Assembly: GCA_021292165.1 (NCBI GenBank)
Contig: CM037877.1
Location: forward strand, 309,198,834-309,262,833
Source: Shinisaurus crocodilurus
Lineage: Eukaryota > Chordata > Lepidosauria > Squamata > Shinisauridae
Length of the DNA: 64,000 bases
Reading direction: 5' to 3'
Shown: positions 31,771 to 41,945 of the stretch, piece after piece
How the letters are laid out: the number at the start of each line of letters is the position of its first letter
How positions within the stretch are numbered: position 1 is the stretch's first letter
Translations under genes and position numbers: made by a program
The notes under the pieces: generated by a model
The model's input: the letters and a program-made list of their open reading frames with translations, nothing else
Told to the model about the DNA's origin: nothing
The model's database searches: none

Positions 31771-32586
31771 TGCAGAGAAACCAGCAATTACAGAGGACAC
31801 CTTTGCAAGGGGATGACAAAGGAGGGAAGTGACTGTTCCAAAAGGGGGGGGGGGATAAAAGAGTTTGGGGAGACCAGAGAGTGGGGTTCAGGGTTGGCAT
31901 CAACACACACATCTACAGCTAAGTTGCCCAGTGGCAAGGTAAAGTCACTCGGCACGTGCTCATAGGCTCCGCCCTGATACTGAAAGCAGCTCACTCCTGT
32001 GATTTGAGTCCTGGTACCAACTCAGCTTGGAGCAGGGCAGCGCTGCAGTGTGTTCTGGATTCCAAAATATCACAGTGGCACATCTATTACCTTTGAGATC
32101 GTTTGCCTGTTTGTTTGTTTGTTTTTAAAAAAGGAGCCGTCTGTCCCAAGATGGGAAGGCTGCTGTTCCACGGGCGCGCGAGCGACTGCAAGGGGTTCTT
32201 TCTCCCCGGCCACTGCCGGCATCGCCACCTCTTCCCCTAAGAAGCCCCTTGTCGATTTCGCCACTGGCGCCATGCCGGCCACGAGGGCACGAAATGGCAC
32301 GACATGGGGAGCATGGAATCATGCCGGGGTGCTGGTTCAGAGGGAACCACGGGTGCGGCTCCTTCCCCCCCCCCCGCCCCCCATGGCTCCAAGATGCGCA
32401 TCATTCCCCTCTAGGAGCTGGGCAAAGGGCGACTCCTCGGGCACTCTGGGACCCAGTACTTCATTACGATGGATTTTATAGTAAAGACATCAGATCGCAG
32501 GGACGGATCGGCAGCCGGGGCTGCGGCTATAACTTATTGGATTTCCTGCCTGCAATTACACGGGGGCGAGTGGCCCTTCTATTTAC

Positions 32587-32676
32587 CTGTGTAGACAACT
32601 CCATTTATTTCTATTGACATGTTGATGCTGCTAATGCCGTTGGTGGACAGGTTCAATGCAGCTTCCTGTCTGTCAT
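32587..32676 (-). CDS. ARID3C: ARID3C exon, REKLES-beta
   Basis: Acceptor TTCCAG precedes AT GAC AGA CAG at 32676; donor G|GTAAAT at 32587/32586. Encodes DRQEAALNLSTNGISSINMS followed by IEINGVVYTG. In the ARID3 family this region carries REKLES-beta, needed for self-association and nucleocytoplasmic traffic. GISSINM and EINGVVYTG are closer to ARID3C than to the 3A and 3B versions I remember. Length 90 nt; phases 1 in and 1 out match both neighbours. Confidence 0.92.
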
Positions 32677-34180
32677 CTGGAAGGGGAGAAGAAGAAGCGC
32701 CCGAGAGGGGTGTTAGGGGAGGCAGCGGCCGGCAGGGGGAGGACAGCGACGGGCCAATTCACACAACCCAAGTCACACTTCTGCAGCGTGCACAGCAAAC
32801 GGGCCACCCGAACCATTTCTCAAAGGGCAAGCTCATCATTTCATACGGGACCGCCCGGCCAAAAGGAAGGTGGCGCCCCTCAACGCAAGCGGAACTTGCT
32901 CCGACGGCAAAGCCGCTCAGGGACTCTTCTGCGAACCAAGAAGCCCCCTGCTTCAAATCTCGCCTCTGCCGTGAACGTGCTGCTGCTGCCTGGGGCGGCC
33001 AGCCTCTCGCCTGCAATATCGGGAGCACGCTGACCCGCCCTGCAGGGTTGCTGCAACGAGATGACGGACATGGAGCAGCACTTTCGGCACGCTTAAAAGT
33101 GTGGCACGAAAGTTCAGTCGGGTTAGCTTCCTGGTGGTTTGCTGGTGAACCACTCAGAAATTACTGGGATCGTTTCTGTAAAGATGCTGATATCACAGTG
33201 TTCTCTGTTGTGTAAACCCTTGCTAATTAGGAAAGGAAGAAAAATGAAACCTGGGACGAGTTCCTTGGATCCGTGGGCCCCAGAATAACCCGCCCCCCCC
33301 GACTGCCCTGCTCTCCAGAAGCACCATTCATTTCTGCACAATCAAGAAAAGTTACCTCTTCACATACTTAAACCATTTCCTAAACCTATTAACTCTTCCA
33401 CGCCCTTCACTAACTTCCACTGGGTTGCAGATTGCTGGGCTCACGGTGCAACACCCCCCCACCCATCTTGCCAGCAGCTTCTCCCAGCCGCTTCCCTTTT
33501 GTGCTGCCTCTCCCTTGGGGGAGGCACGCGCAGAACTTTTGGAACAGGTGCCTCCCCCCCCCCCCCCGAATCGGAACAAACAGCACCGTGTTGTCTGCGG
33601 AGACACTGCTGGCCACTGCAGGCTTCAAAGGGCCAGGAGAGGCAGCCTGGCCACTTCCCTAGCTTTCCTCTGTAAGGAGCCCTTCCCGCACAAGGATCCT
33701 GGGAGCTGCAGTCTGGTGAGCTGCTGAGATCTGCCGCACCTCCCGCACAGAACTACGCTTCCCAGAGTTTCCTGGGGAGACGGCATGGCTATTAAGCCAG
33801 TTCTGCGGCTTCTCTGCACAAGGCTGTTAATCCACTGTTACCTACTTTCGTTTTTGTCGCAGAATTGAGATCTGAGCACTACACGAAGAGCGTTTTCTTT
33901 CCTGCTTTTCTGCTACATAACCTCTAGGTGGCACTGTGGTAGAGCAGAATAGCGCAAATACACGAGTGAAAAAAGTGTTTTCTTTTCGTCTTCATGAATA
34001 GTACCGCATTTTCCCTGCTCTAAAAAAACCTAGCCGAAAGTGCTCTTTAAAAACAGAAGCAAAACTGGAGGGTCACGACGCTGTCTAAAGAACCTATAAA
34101 CAACTGTGAGTAGGGAATGACGAGTGCACAATAAATGCCTCGTGTAGAAAAGCCCTGGGTCTATGCGGAAGAAGCTACTC
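32677..34180 (-). other. ARID3C: ARID3C intron, mostly unique sequence
   Basis: Spans from the GC donor at 34182-34181 to the AG at 32678-32677. No LINE or SINE seen. Several C runs (33292-33300, 33555-33567). GC-rich, with no second coding exon recognised. Confidence 0.65.
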
Positions 34181-34182
34181 GC
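34181..34182 (-). promoter_or_regulatory. apparent GC splice donor (GC-AG intron)
   Basis: The exon end reads CGC GGA G|GCGAGTAGC. Only this position keeps phase with the next exon (G + AT GAC = Asp). The nearest GT, two bases on in GAGTAGC, would give a stop just after the junction. The flanking bases otherwise fit a donor. Confidence 0.65.
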
Positions 34183-34452
34183 CTCCGCGGTTGTTGATCT
34201 TGATGTTGACAGGGAACTGGGAGGCCATGGCCAAGAGGTTCTGCTGGAGGGCGTGCTGGACCAGGCGCTGCTGTTCCTCAGCCACCAGCGCCATCTTCTT
34301 CTCAGGCGGCTCGCCCGTTTCCAGCTTCTCCCGCAACTGCTCCAGCGCAGCTGCCTGAGACGCAGCCGCTTGCGCAGCCACCAAGTGATGCCCAGCCAGG
34401 CTGACTGGGATGGCGATGCGGCCAGGCACCGTTGACGAAAGGATGCTCTCCT
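34183..34452 (-). CDS. ARID3C: ARID3C exon, linker and REKLES-alpha
   Basis: Acceptor TTGTTGCAG precedes AG GAG AGC at 34452. Encodes ESILSSTVPGRIAIPVSLAG, an Ala/Gln-rich stretch (HHLVAAQAAASQAAALEQL), then REKLETGEPPEKKMALVAEE and QQRLVQHALQQNLLAMASQF before PVNIKINNRG. REKLET is the signature that names the REKLES domain (Ser to Thr here). It takes part in homo- and hetero-association of ARID3 proteins in the nucleus. The reptile protein keeps the full Ala-rich and REKLES-alpha blocks, which human ARID3C has largely lost as far as I recall. 270 nt, phase 2 in, 1 out. Confidence 0.92.
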
Positions 34453-34558
34453 CTGCAACAAGAAGACGGAGAGGAGGTGCGCTTCCTTCTTTGAAGAAGG
34501 AAGGAGGAGGAAGGGAAGACGGTGGGTCGTCTGTAGGGATCTTAGTGCGGGTCAAGCC

Positions 34559-34562
<4 letters not shown>

Positions 34563-34611
<49 letters not shown>

Positions 34612-34618
34612 TCACACA
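34563..34618. repeat. (TC)n(AC)n compound microsatellite
   Basis: About 13 TC then about 13 AC units. On the transcribed strand this is (GU)n(GA)n, ending about 110 nt before the 34452 acceptor. Confidence 0.95.
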
Positions 34619-34674
34619 CAGGCCAGCTTGACCACAAATGTATCTGCACAAGTGTTGTTTCTGAACATTTTGGC

Positions 34675-35357
34675 TTTCTCCTTCTTTAAGGATGCACTCT
34701 GCGTGGGGCTGCCCTTGAAGACTGTTCAGAAGCTGCAGCTTGTGCAAAATGTGGCAGCCAGATTAATGACTGGGACCAGAAGGTCTGAACATATAACACC
34801 AGTTCTGGCCTGCTTGCACTGGTTGCCTGTATGCTTCTGAGCCCGATTCAAGGTGCTGGTCTTAACCTATAAAGCCCTACATGGCTTGGGACCACAATAC
34901 TTGACGGAAGGCCTCTCCCAACCACAATCTACCCAGACACTATGCTCAGCGTCTGGGGCCTTCCTCCGACTGCCACCTCCGAGGGAGGCTCAGAGGAGGC
35001 AACAAGGGGGAGGGCCTTTTCTGTGGTAGCCCCCCAACTGTGGAACAAGCTCCCCACTGAGGCCCGCCTGGTGCCAACTTTACTATCCTTTCGGCACCAG
35101 GTTAAGACTGCCCTTTATGCTGAGGCTTTTAACAACTCTAAAGAGTGCATGGGGGGGCGGTGGTTATGTCACCTTTTTAACCAGTGTACTTTTTATAACC
35201 TTGTTCTTAGCTATTTAAGTAATTTTAAAATTGTTTTTAAATGTCCAGTGAAATTTTTTCAATGTCTTCATTGTTTGTATTTTATATCGTATTTTATTGT
35301 TTTATAATGGTTGTAAACCGCCCAGAGAGCTTTGGCTATTGGGCAGTATAGAAATGA
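34675..35357 (+). mobile_element. L2-type LINE ORF2 end and 3' UTR
   Basis: LCVGLPLKTVQKLQLVQNVA, ARLMTGTRRSEHITPVLACL, HWLPVCF then a stop and frameshifts. Later VVAPQLWNKLPTEARLVPTL. 3' UTR TAAACCGCCCAGAGAGC...GGCAGTATAGAAATG, then the (AAT)n tail. Confidence 0.88.
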
Positions 35358-35359
35358 AA

Positions 35360-35380
35360 ATAATAATAATAATAATAATA

Positions 35381-35427
<47 letters not shown>

Positions 35428-35428
35428 C
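35360..35428. repeat. (AAT)n(ATT)n self-complementary microsatellite
   Basis: About 7 AAT units switch to about 16 ATT units, followed by (CAG)5 and CACCACCAG. Grown from the L2 tail. Confidence 0.9.
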
Positions 35429-35748
35429 AGCAGCAGCAGCAGCACCACCAGCAGCCTTGAAGTTTACAATGGATCTGTGCTACCTTCCCATCTCCCACAG
35501 CTGGGGCTGCTTCGAACTTAACAATTCATACAAATGGAAAGTACTTCTGTGTAGAAAACAGGATGAAACCCACGCGTGGACTGTTGTATCACAATCACCG
35601 TGGGGGGTCTATTTCACGGTGGGAAGCCACCCGTGGGTTGTTGTATCCAATATTAGTGCTACTTAGAGTAGACCCATTGAAATGAATGGGACAAGTTAGA
35701 CTAACTTTGGATACCACCCTGTGTGACTATAACTTCAATTCAACCTTT

Positions 35749-35930
35749 TAAAATGGGGGGGGGGGGGGGGAAGCTGCACAAAAGCCAGGAAGCCACCAAA
35801 AGTTTAACCGCTGGGGGGAAGGGGGCGGGGCCATCTGGGGAAGGGGCGGGGCTGTCTGGGAACCCCAGAGGTCCGGATTAGTACCTCAGGCGGGCCGGAT
35901 TTGGCCCTCGGGGCTGACGTTTACCACCCC
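35749..35930. mobile_element. hAT MITE fragment
   Basis: TTTTAAAATGG then a 17-G run, GAAGCTGCACAAAAGCCAGG, two near-tandem GGGGCGGGGC blocks, and GGCCGGATTTGGCCCTCGGG. Same family as 42881-43153. Confidence 0.55.
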
Positions 35931-36176
35931 AGCTCCACGCCATACTCGTAAACTGCTTTTATACATGGGAGGATGATTTAAAAAACATATGGTGATTGAA
36001 AAAACTAAAGCAGCAAGGACTTAATTTTGGCTGGGGCAGCAGTTATGCTCCGTGCATGCCTCCTCTCGCCCTCCACTTCTTCTCCTTCCGCCCACCAAGC
36101 GCCTCCCCCTGCCCCGACCTGCCGACGCCCCCTGCTCGCCCACCGCCGCCCCGTCAAAGGCGAGAGGGGCTCTCAC

Positions 36177-36425
36177 CTTTCTTGATGGCGTGCGCCTGGC
36201 CGGCCTGGCCGCAGCTGTGCGCGGAGATCGCTGAGGGCGGGCACGGGGATCTTGGGGGGAGGCAGGACGCCCACCGGGGTGCCCACCGGGGAGTAGCTGA
36301 ACAGCGTCGTCCCGAAGGTCTGCCGCCGGCCCTCCCTCCGGTTGCTGTCGATGGCTGCTTGCAGCTCGCCCGGGGAGCTGAGCCCACGCTTGTCGCACTC
36401 GTAGGGGTAGAGGTATTTCATGTAT
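36177..36425 (-). CDS. ARID3C: ARID3C exon, end of extended ARID; frame break near 3' end
   Basis: Acceptor GTGGCAG precedes A TAC ATG at 36425. Encodes YMKYLYPYECDKRGLSSPGE, LQAAIDSNRREGRRQTFGTT, LFSYSPVGTPVGVLPPPKIP, VPAL: the C-terminal extended ARID helix and linker. The donor is AAAG|GTGAGA at 36177/36176. The conserved AIKK|EES junction with the next exon is present here only in the +1 frame (ATC AAG AAA G). In the frame of the upstream part the end reads HQER and the next exon would be out of frame. So the exon needs one base fewer between VPAL (about 36225) and AIKK (36186). This could be an assembly error, a polymorphism or a real lesion. IKKE also fits the SUMO consensus known for ARID3A. 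Confidence 0.88.
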
Positions 36426-36939
36426 CTGCCACGGGGAGGGAGGGAGGGAGGCAAGCAGGCAGAAATTGAGCAAGGAGCGCCTCCCCGTCGGAACACAAAC
36501 GTCCCCTTTTCCCAATCCGGCGGCTGCAGCTCCCCTCTCACTGCACCAGGGAAGACTTGGGCCTGCTGGACCTCTGCCTGCCGTGCCGCTGCCCGAAGCA
36601 CAACACCTCTCTTTGCGGAATGGGGGCGACGCGACTTCAAAAGCGGGCCAGAAATGGGCTCCCGGTTCAGTCGCGGCCTCCTCCTCCTCCTCCTCCTCCT
36701 TCCCAGAGGAGCATATTCCAATAGCTCGCAAAACAAGAGGCGTTTGGGGCATAGGGTGGCCACGTGTCCTACTCTACAGGGGACAGTCCTCTACTGAAAA
36801 GTGTCCCGCGTTCGAAGGGCTGTCCGGTCCGCCGCCTTGTTTGAAGATAAAAGACGGGAACGTGGGGAGATCTTGCAGGGGCCTGTCAAGGGTTAGCCCG
36901 CATCTGGACAGCAGACCTAGCAGGCAGGCAACAGCACAC

Positions 36940-37427
36940 CCGGTCCGTCTTCTCCACTATGGTGAGATGTCTGGCTGCCAATTCGCTACCGGGCCAGGTT
37001 TGAGGTTCTGGTACTAGTGTACCAAGCCCTGAAACAACTTGGGACCAGGATACCTGAGAGAGCGCCTTCTCCCTTACCAACCTGCCTGGTCGCTGAGGTC
37101 ATCGGAGGACGTTCTCCTGGTGGTCCCACATGGACCTGTGGCCCAACTGGAGTCCACCAGGAGAAGAGCCTTCAGTGTGGTGGCTCCACTTCTATGAAAT
37201 CCCGTAACACTGGAGGCTCCAACACTGTTGTTTTTGGCGCCTGCTGAAGGCATCTTTGTTTTGGGAAGCCTTCCTTGCTGACCAGCCACGGTTTTAATGT
37301 TATTCTGTTTTTAATGCATTGTTTTTATTCTTTTATCTGTTTTATCTTTCTATTGTTCACCGCTCCGGAATCTGTCTAGATGTGGAGCGGGATAGAAATG
37401 CTGTAAACAAATGAAATAAATAAATGC
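36940..37427 (+). mobile_element. L2-type LINE ORF2 end and 3' UTR, decayed
   Basis: GAGGTTCTGGTACTAGTGTA, CTTGGGACCAGGATACCTGA, GAGAAGAGCCTTCAGTGTGG, TGGCTCCACTTCTATGAAAT, ending GATAGAAATGCTGTAAACAA and AAATAAATAAAT. Confidence 0.75.
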
Positions 37428-37633
37428 CTTGTATTGCTATTTAAATGACACTTATCATTTCTAAATTTGCACCTCTGTATATCTGCACCTCTGTTCATAT
37501 GCAAATGTTATGCAAATTGGGGGGCTTCTTTTTGGGCCATGAGTAGTAGGCAGCCACCCTTCCGGGGCCCGCCCCCATGCCTCACCCAGCCAAGAGCGGA
37601 GGCCCCGAAGGCCAGCGAAGCAGAGCCACTCAC

Positions 37634-37817
37634 TGGGTGCGGAGCGTGAAGGCCGCGCTGGTGATGGAGGTGGGCAGGTTGAGGCCTTTGGTGATCTCCC
37701 GCCAGATCTTCTTGTTGATGACCTCCACCAGGCCCCCTTTTTCCGTGACCAGCCGGTAGAGGGTGTACAGATCAAGCACCTGCTTGGCCATGATGGGTAT
37801 CCGGTTCACGGGAGTCC
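37634..37817 (-). CDS. ARID3C: ARID3C exon, ARID DNA-binding domain
   Basis: Acceptor CCCCCCAG precedes GG ACT CCC at 37817; donor CA|GTGAGT at 37634/37633. Encodes the centre of the ARID fold: TPVNRIPIMAKQVLDLYTLY, RLVTEKGGLVEVINKKIWRE, ITKGLNLPTSITSAAFTLRT. The ARID contacts AT-rich DNA through its helix-turn-helix (WRE...GLNLP-TSIT region) and loops. Every conserved position I can recall is intact, so DNA binding should be retained. 184 nt; phases match both neighbours and the ...TQ|YMKY join. The 20-kb intron before it is filled with repeats. Confidence 0.95.
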
Positions 37818-37994
37818 CTGGGGGGGCGGGGGGGAGGAAGAGAGAAAGATGATGAGCCGGACATTCAGGGTGGAGGGCTCGACCAGGAGTGGAAGGGCCA
37901 GCCTTCTCCAATACATCCACTTCCCAAAACACTACCCCACCACACCGGAGAAGTTCTTGCGTTTAACAACAAACTGGCAGCCAGTTATTAAGGC

Positions 37995-38140
37995 AACAAT
38001 CCCATGCATGTTATGTTGAGACAGAGAAAAGTCCTACAACCCCCAGCATTCCCCAGAAAGCATAGCTGGCTGGGGAATGCTGGGAGCTGTAGGACTTTTC
38101 TCTGTCTCAACATGCATAGGATTGCATACTAAGTCGTAGA
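37995..38140. mobile_element. foldback MITE, family B
   Basis: TTAAGGCAACAATCCCATGC, GAGACAGAGAAAAGTCCTAC, core CCCAGCATTCCCCAG and mirror GGGAGCTGTAGGACTTTTC, TCTGTCTCAACATGCATAGG, ATTGCATACTAAG. Confidence 0.85.
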
Positions 38141-38183
38141 CAGCTCTGAGGATACTTCTTTGTTCGTCAGATTATTGTGGGAA

Positions 38184-38250
38184 TTTATTTACTTAGGTAC
38201 ATTTATATCCTGCCTTTCTCCGAAATATCCGAGGCAGCTTACAATAGGGA
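38184..38250 (-). mobile_element. LINE or SINE 3' tail fragment, antisense
   Basis: TTATTTACTTAGGTACATTT, ATATCCTGCCTTTCTCC, GAGGCAGCTTACAATAG. Confidence 0.55.
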
Positions 38251-38332
38251 AAAAAATCCACAAGTGTTGGGGTTGTTGTTTTTTTTTAATCCATTAAAAC
38301 AGAAACAATCTTTAAGGCATAAAACAACTTAG

Positions 38333-38475
38333 GAGACAATCCTATGCACGTTTAGGCAGGGGGGGCAAAAGTCCTCCAACTCCCAGCATTCCCCAGCCAG
38401 TCATGCCAGTTGCGGAACGCTGGGAGTTGTAGGACTTTTCTTTCCTGTCTCAACATGCATGATTGGCACCCTTAT
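38333..38475. mobile_element. foldback MITE, family B
   Basis: GGAGACAATCCTATGCACG, AAAGTCCTCCAACTCCCAGC and mirror CGCTGGGAGTTGTAGGAC, TCTCAACATGCATGATTGG, CACCCTT. Confidence 0.8.
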
Positions 38476-38880
38476 AATACTCTATAAAAACAGCCTTTGC
38501 TGCCTGTTTGAAAGTGAGCAGCAACAGGAGACCATTCCAAATCTTGGGGGCTGTGACTGAAAAGACCCCGGCTGGAGTACCCACTCACCCGCCATAGCTC
38601 CGATGCTGGGGGGACCCAAAGCAGGGTGTCTGAAGAGCGGCGAACTTGTTGGCCAGGCTCATAAGCTAGAAGGCACTTCTAGAGATATGTATCCCGGTGG
38701 CCTCAGTCTCCTCCCCTCTGTGCCCACTTTACCCCCTCCGAGGTTGATTTTCTGACCTCAGAGAAGCGGCCGGTGTGATTCTTTCCACACCAGCTGCAAG
38801 TGGGCGTGGGGGGTCGGATCGTGGATCCACAGGTACTAGGTCGGAGCTGTTTCCAACCTCAGATCTGGGAAACGGAAGTA

Positions 38881-39130
38881 CAGTAATACCTTGGATTGCA
38901 AGTAACTTGGTTTGAGAGCGTTTTGCAAGACAAGCAAATTTTTAAATATTTATTTAAAAAATTTTGACTTGATATACAAGCGACGTCTTGCAATACAAGT
39001 ACTGTAGTACGGCTTAAATTAAAAATCTCTGTACAAATTTTTGGGGGGGAATTTCGTTTTGATATAAGAGTGTTTTGGATTACAAGCACGTTTCCGGAAC
39101 GAATTATGCTCTCAATCCAAGGCATGACTG
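38881..39130. mobile_element. 250-bp Tc1/mariner-type MITE
   Basis: TA flanks at 38879-38880 and 39131-39132. Same sequence as 25645-25895 with few differences, mostly in the A/T runs. Confidence 0.88.
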
Positions 39131-39369
39131 TATCTTATGGCTCCCTATACACTGTCTAGGGTCCATAGGATCACCCTTGAGGCTTTTAACAGTCAAAACC
39201 AACACCTTGAATTAACCCTGGAAATAAAACGGGCAAGCAGCGTAGCTAGTACAAGAGCAGCGTAACATGAACTGGTTGACCGGCTCCATTTTAGACTCTG
39301 GCCGCCGCATTTTGCAGCAGCTTAACTTTCCGAACCGTTTTCAATGGCAGACCCAGGCAGAGCGCATAG

Positions 39370-39490
39370 AGAGACAGATGAGGTCCGGAGAGCCATGGGC
39401 TCAAATCTCCATTCAGGCTTGTACTCATGTGGGGACTTGGGGGACTCGCGATCTCCCAGCCTCAGCTCTCAATCTGTAAAATGGGGCTTT
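39370..39490 (+). mobile_element. MIR-like SINE, degenerate
   Basis: GAGAGCCATGGGCTCAAATC, then CTCAGCTCTCAATCTGTAAA and ATGGGGCTT, the MIR core order. Confidence 0.4.
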
Positions 39491-39527
39491 TAAAGAAAAT
39501 CAATAAAAATAGAAACAATCTTTAAAG

Positions 39528-39662
39528 CAGCGTTCTCCAACCTTGGATCCCCAGATGTTTTTGGCCCACAACTCCCAGCATGCCCCAGCCAGCGTAGCTG
39601 GCTGGGGCATGCTGGGAGTTGTAGGCCAAAAACATCTGGGGACCTGAGGTTGGAGAATACTG
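39528..39662. mobile_element. foldback MITE, family A
   Basis: 135 bp. CAGCGTTCTCCAACC to complement CAGTATTCTCCAACC. Flanks CTTTAAAG (39520-39527) and GTTTAAAG (39663-39670), 7/8 with central TA. Confidence 0.9.
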
Positions 39663-39670
39663 GTTTAAAG

Positions 39671-40375
39671 GGAGGCGGGTTAAAAAGGCATAAAACATCC
39701 TTGCAGGACTGCTGATGCGTTTGTGGCGAATGTGTTATTGGGGGCAGGATTTGGCCAGTCCCAGCTCTCATTTTATAGAAGGCAGCACATCGCTATCCCT
39801 TGTCTCTGGAACGGTCTAACTGAAAGCGTATGGCCAACGCGTGCTAAACTCTCGGATGGGTAAGACGTCCAGCGGGTTGAAAGCGGGGGGCCTCAGTGCC
39901 CCACACTCCGCCCTTCCCGATGACTGGCAAAACCGGAACACGTCACGCGGAACAGTAAAAACCTGTTCCGGATAAAATTCCACGTTGTGTAAAGCCCTCA
40001 GTAAAGGTCACAGCATGAATTAAAGCTTAGAAAACTGCAGCCCCTCTTGTTGAGTATTTACTGAGCACACTTGGATCGGCGGCAAGGAAGGATTTTTGCA
40101 ATGAAAGACGTGCTCCCTCCAGCAGAGGGAGACAAAATCAGAGAGTATGGTTGGAAGGATGTGAATCGGGACAGATCAGATTGGAAATTGCAGCATAAAA
40201 AAACCATATGGATGGTTAACCTTTGGGATAAGCCACCTAATAAAAGGGCGAGCTCCTCGTGAGCAGGACCCCTCCCAATGAAAAGTTAAGCTAAACACAA
40301 ATCAGTGAACTTGGAAGCGTAGAATCATCTTTGCACACAAAAGCCCATCACTTGACCGCAAATGTCCCCCTCACC
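39671..40375. other. intronic, unassigned
   Basis: No repeat recognised. A 63-codon frame at 40071 has no domain. Confidence 0.45.
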
Positions 40376-40377
40376 CC

Positions 40378-40424
<47 letters not shown>

Positions 40425-40620
40425 ATTTTATTTCTTACCCGCCTCTCCATCTAGATCGAGGCGGGGAACAGCAAAAATTTAAAATACACAATACATACTA
40501 TTAAAACATCTTAAAACATATTAAAAACATCATTAAAACATCTTAAAATATCTTTAAAAACATCTTAAAGGCAACCTAAAATTCCACCGGATAGGCCTGC
40601 CGGAAGAGATCAGTCTTTAT
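40378..40620 (-). mobile_element. LINE 3' end with (AAT)n tail
   Basis: (AAT)n at 40378-40423, ACATTTTATTTCTTACCCGC, CTCCATCTAGATCGAGGCGG, then repeated TTAAAACATCTTAAAACAT phrases. An L2-type antisense 3' UTR. Confidence 0.65.
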
Positions 40621-40794
40621 GGCTGGGGCCCTCGAGGTCCACCAAACCTTTCTTGGGCCCTCCCAGTCTCAACTTTTGCAGGGCTCTTTGCCAAACAATC
40701 CATCTGCCTCCCATTATCTCTGCCCTTGCCTGCCATGTAACGTCCATGTTCTGTACAGCGCCCGGCACACTTCTGATGAGAAGTACAATGCAAT

Positions 40795-41025
40795 CCCAGC
40801 ATGGGGTAATGGTTAGAAAGTTGGACTGGGACTGGGGAGATCCGGGTTCTAGTCCCCACTCGGCCATGAAGCTCACTGGGTGACTTTGGTCCAGTCACTG
40901 ACTCTCAGCCTAACCTACCTCACAGGGTTGTTGTGAGGATAAAATGGAGAGGAGGAAGAAAACCATATAAGCTGCCTTGGGTTCCTTGCAACAGGAAAAA
41001 GGCAGGATATAAATGCAAGCAAAGC
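40795..41025 (+). mobile_element. CORE-SINE
   Basis: GGGGTAATGGTTAGAAAGTT (box A side), GGAGATCCGGGTTCTAGTCC, CACTGGGTGACTTTGGTCC, CAGGGTTGTTGTGAGGATAA, ACTCTTGCC-type tail GGCAGGATATAAATGC. Confidence 0.88.
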
Positions 41026-41204
41026 ACTTGCATACACATGTTGGGCCTCTTCATTTACCCAGCTGGGTGCATTTACCCAGTCGGAGACAGAAATCCAGGC
41101 TCCGTTTGGACTTCCTGCTCAAGAACATTGGGAGCATCTTTAGGCCAGGTCAAATTCTTTGTCAGTGTAGTCCAGGATTGTCTACCCTGCCTGGCCTGGT
41201 TCAC

Positions 41205-41257
41205 ACATCACAGTAACCCAGATTTTTTTTACAAAAAAAAATCTGGGTTACTGTGAG
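41205..41257. repeat. short perfect inverted repeat
   Basis: CACAGTAACCCAGATTTTTT, a few bases, then AAAAAAATCTGGGTTACTGTG. May be the left arm of a larger element: AACCCAGAGTCACAGCC (41327) and CGGTAACCCAGAATTT (41504) lie downstream. Confidence 0.75.
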
Positions 41258-41527
41258 TGCAGCAGTCCTTGGCTTGGTTGGCGTGACATCTAAGCCGGGG
41301 ACTCTGGCTTGTCACTCCTCCGACAACCCAGAGTCACAGCCATGGCTTGTTCTTGGCTTCTGACCCTCAGGCTGAGAAACACACCAGAGATCCTGGTTTG
41401 AATGAAATGCTAAGCAAGCCACTAGCTGAGGGCCCCTGCCTGGTTTACGTGGCCTCCACGACAGAAGGGCCGAGCGGGAGCGATCAAACCCTGGCTCACT
41501 CACGGTAACCCAGAATTTAAAAACAAC

Positions 41528-41595
41528 CACCCTGGGGAATGTTGGGAGTTGTAGGACTTTTTTCTGTCTTAACATGCATAGGATTGCACCCTCAT
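41528..41595 (-). mobile_element. family B MITE, right half
   Basis: GGGGAATGTTGGGAGTTGTA, GGACTTTTTTCTGTCTTAAC, ATGCATAGGATTGCACCCTC. About 110 bases after it match 45085-45210, so a longer unit is shared. Confidence 0.7.
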
Positions 41596-41763
41596 AAAAT
41601 CATGCATGTTGTGGAGAAAGTAGACCCCTAATACTAGAACCCCATAGGGTCATCCCATGAATTATTAGGGTGAGGGGGACATTTGTTTTTAAACAACCCA
41701 GGGTGTTTTAAACATGACATCCAAACACGGACTCTTGACTACAGTGGTTCTCTAGGATTTAGA

Positions 41764-41833
41764 CCAGTGTTCTCCAACCTTGGGTCCCCAGATGTTTTTG
41801 GCCTACAACTCCCAGCATGCCCCAGCCAGCGTA
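41764..41833 (+). mobile_element. family A MITE, left half
   Basis: CCAGTGTTCTCCAACCTTGG through GGCCTACAACTCCCAGCATG, CCCCAGCCAGCG, then cut. Confidence 0.75.
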
Positions 41834-41849
41834 TGGTTTAGACAGAGAA

Positions 41850-41945
41850 AGCTCTTTCCCGCCATCCCTACTGCAGATACCGGGGATCAAACCCAGGACC
41901 TTCTGCACACGGCACATGTGCTCTGCCAGTGTACTACGGTCCTTC
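41850..41945 (-). mobile_element. tRNA-derived SINE, antisense fragment
   Basis: GGGGATCAAACCCAGGACC (reverse box B), GTGCTCTGCCAGTGTACTAC (reverse box A). Confidence 0.7.

Larger units (their letters stand above)
30932..32586 (-). other. ARID3C: ARID3C intron
   Basis: GT donor at 32586-32585, AG acceptor at 30933-30932. Contains a 5S-like block and a tRNA-derived SINE. The rest is unassigned, with G and C runs near 31843 and 32367. Confidence 0.8.
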
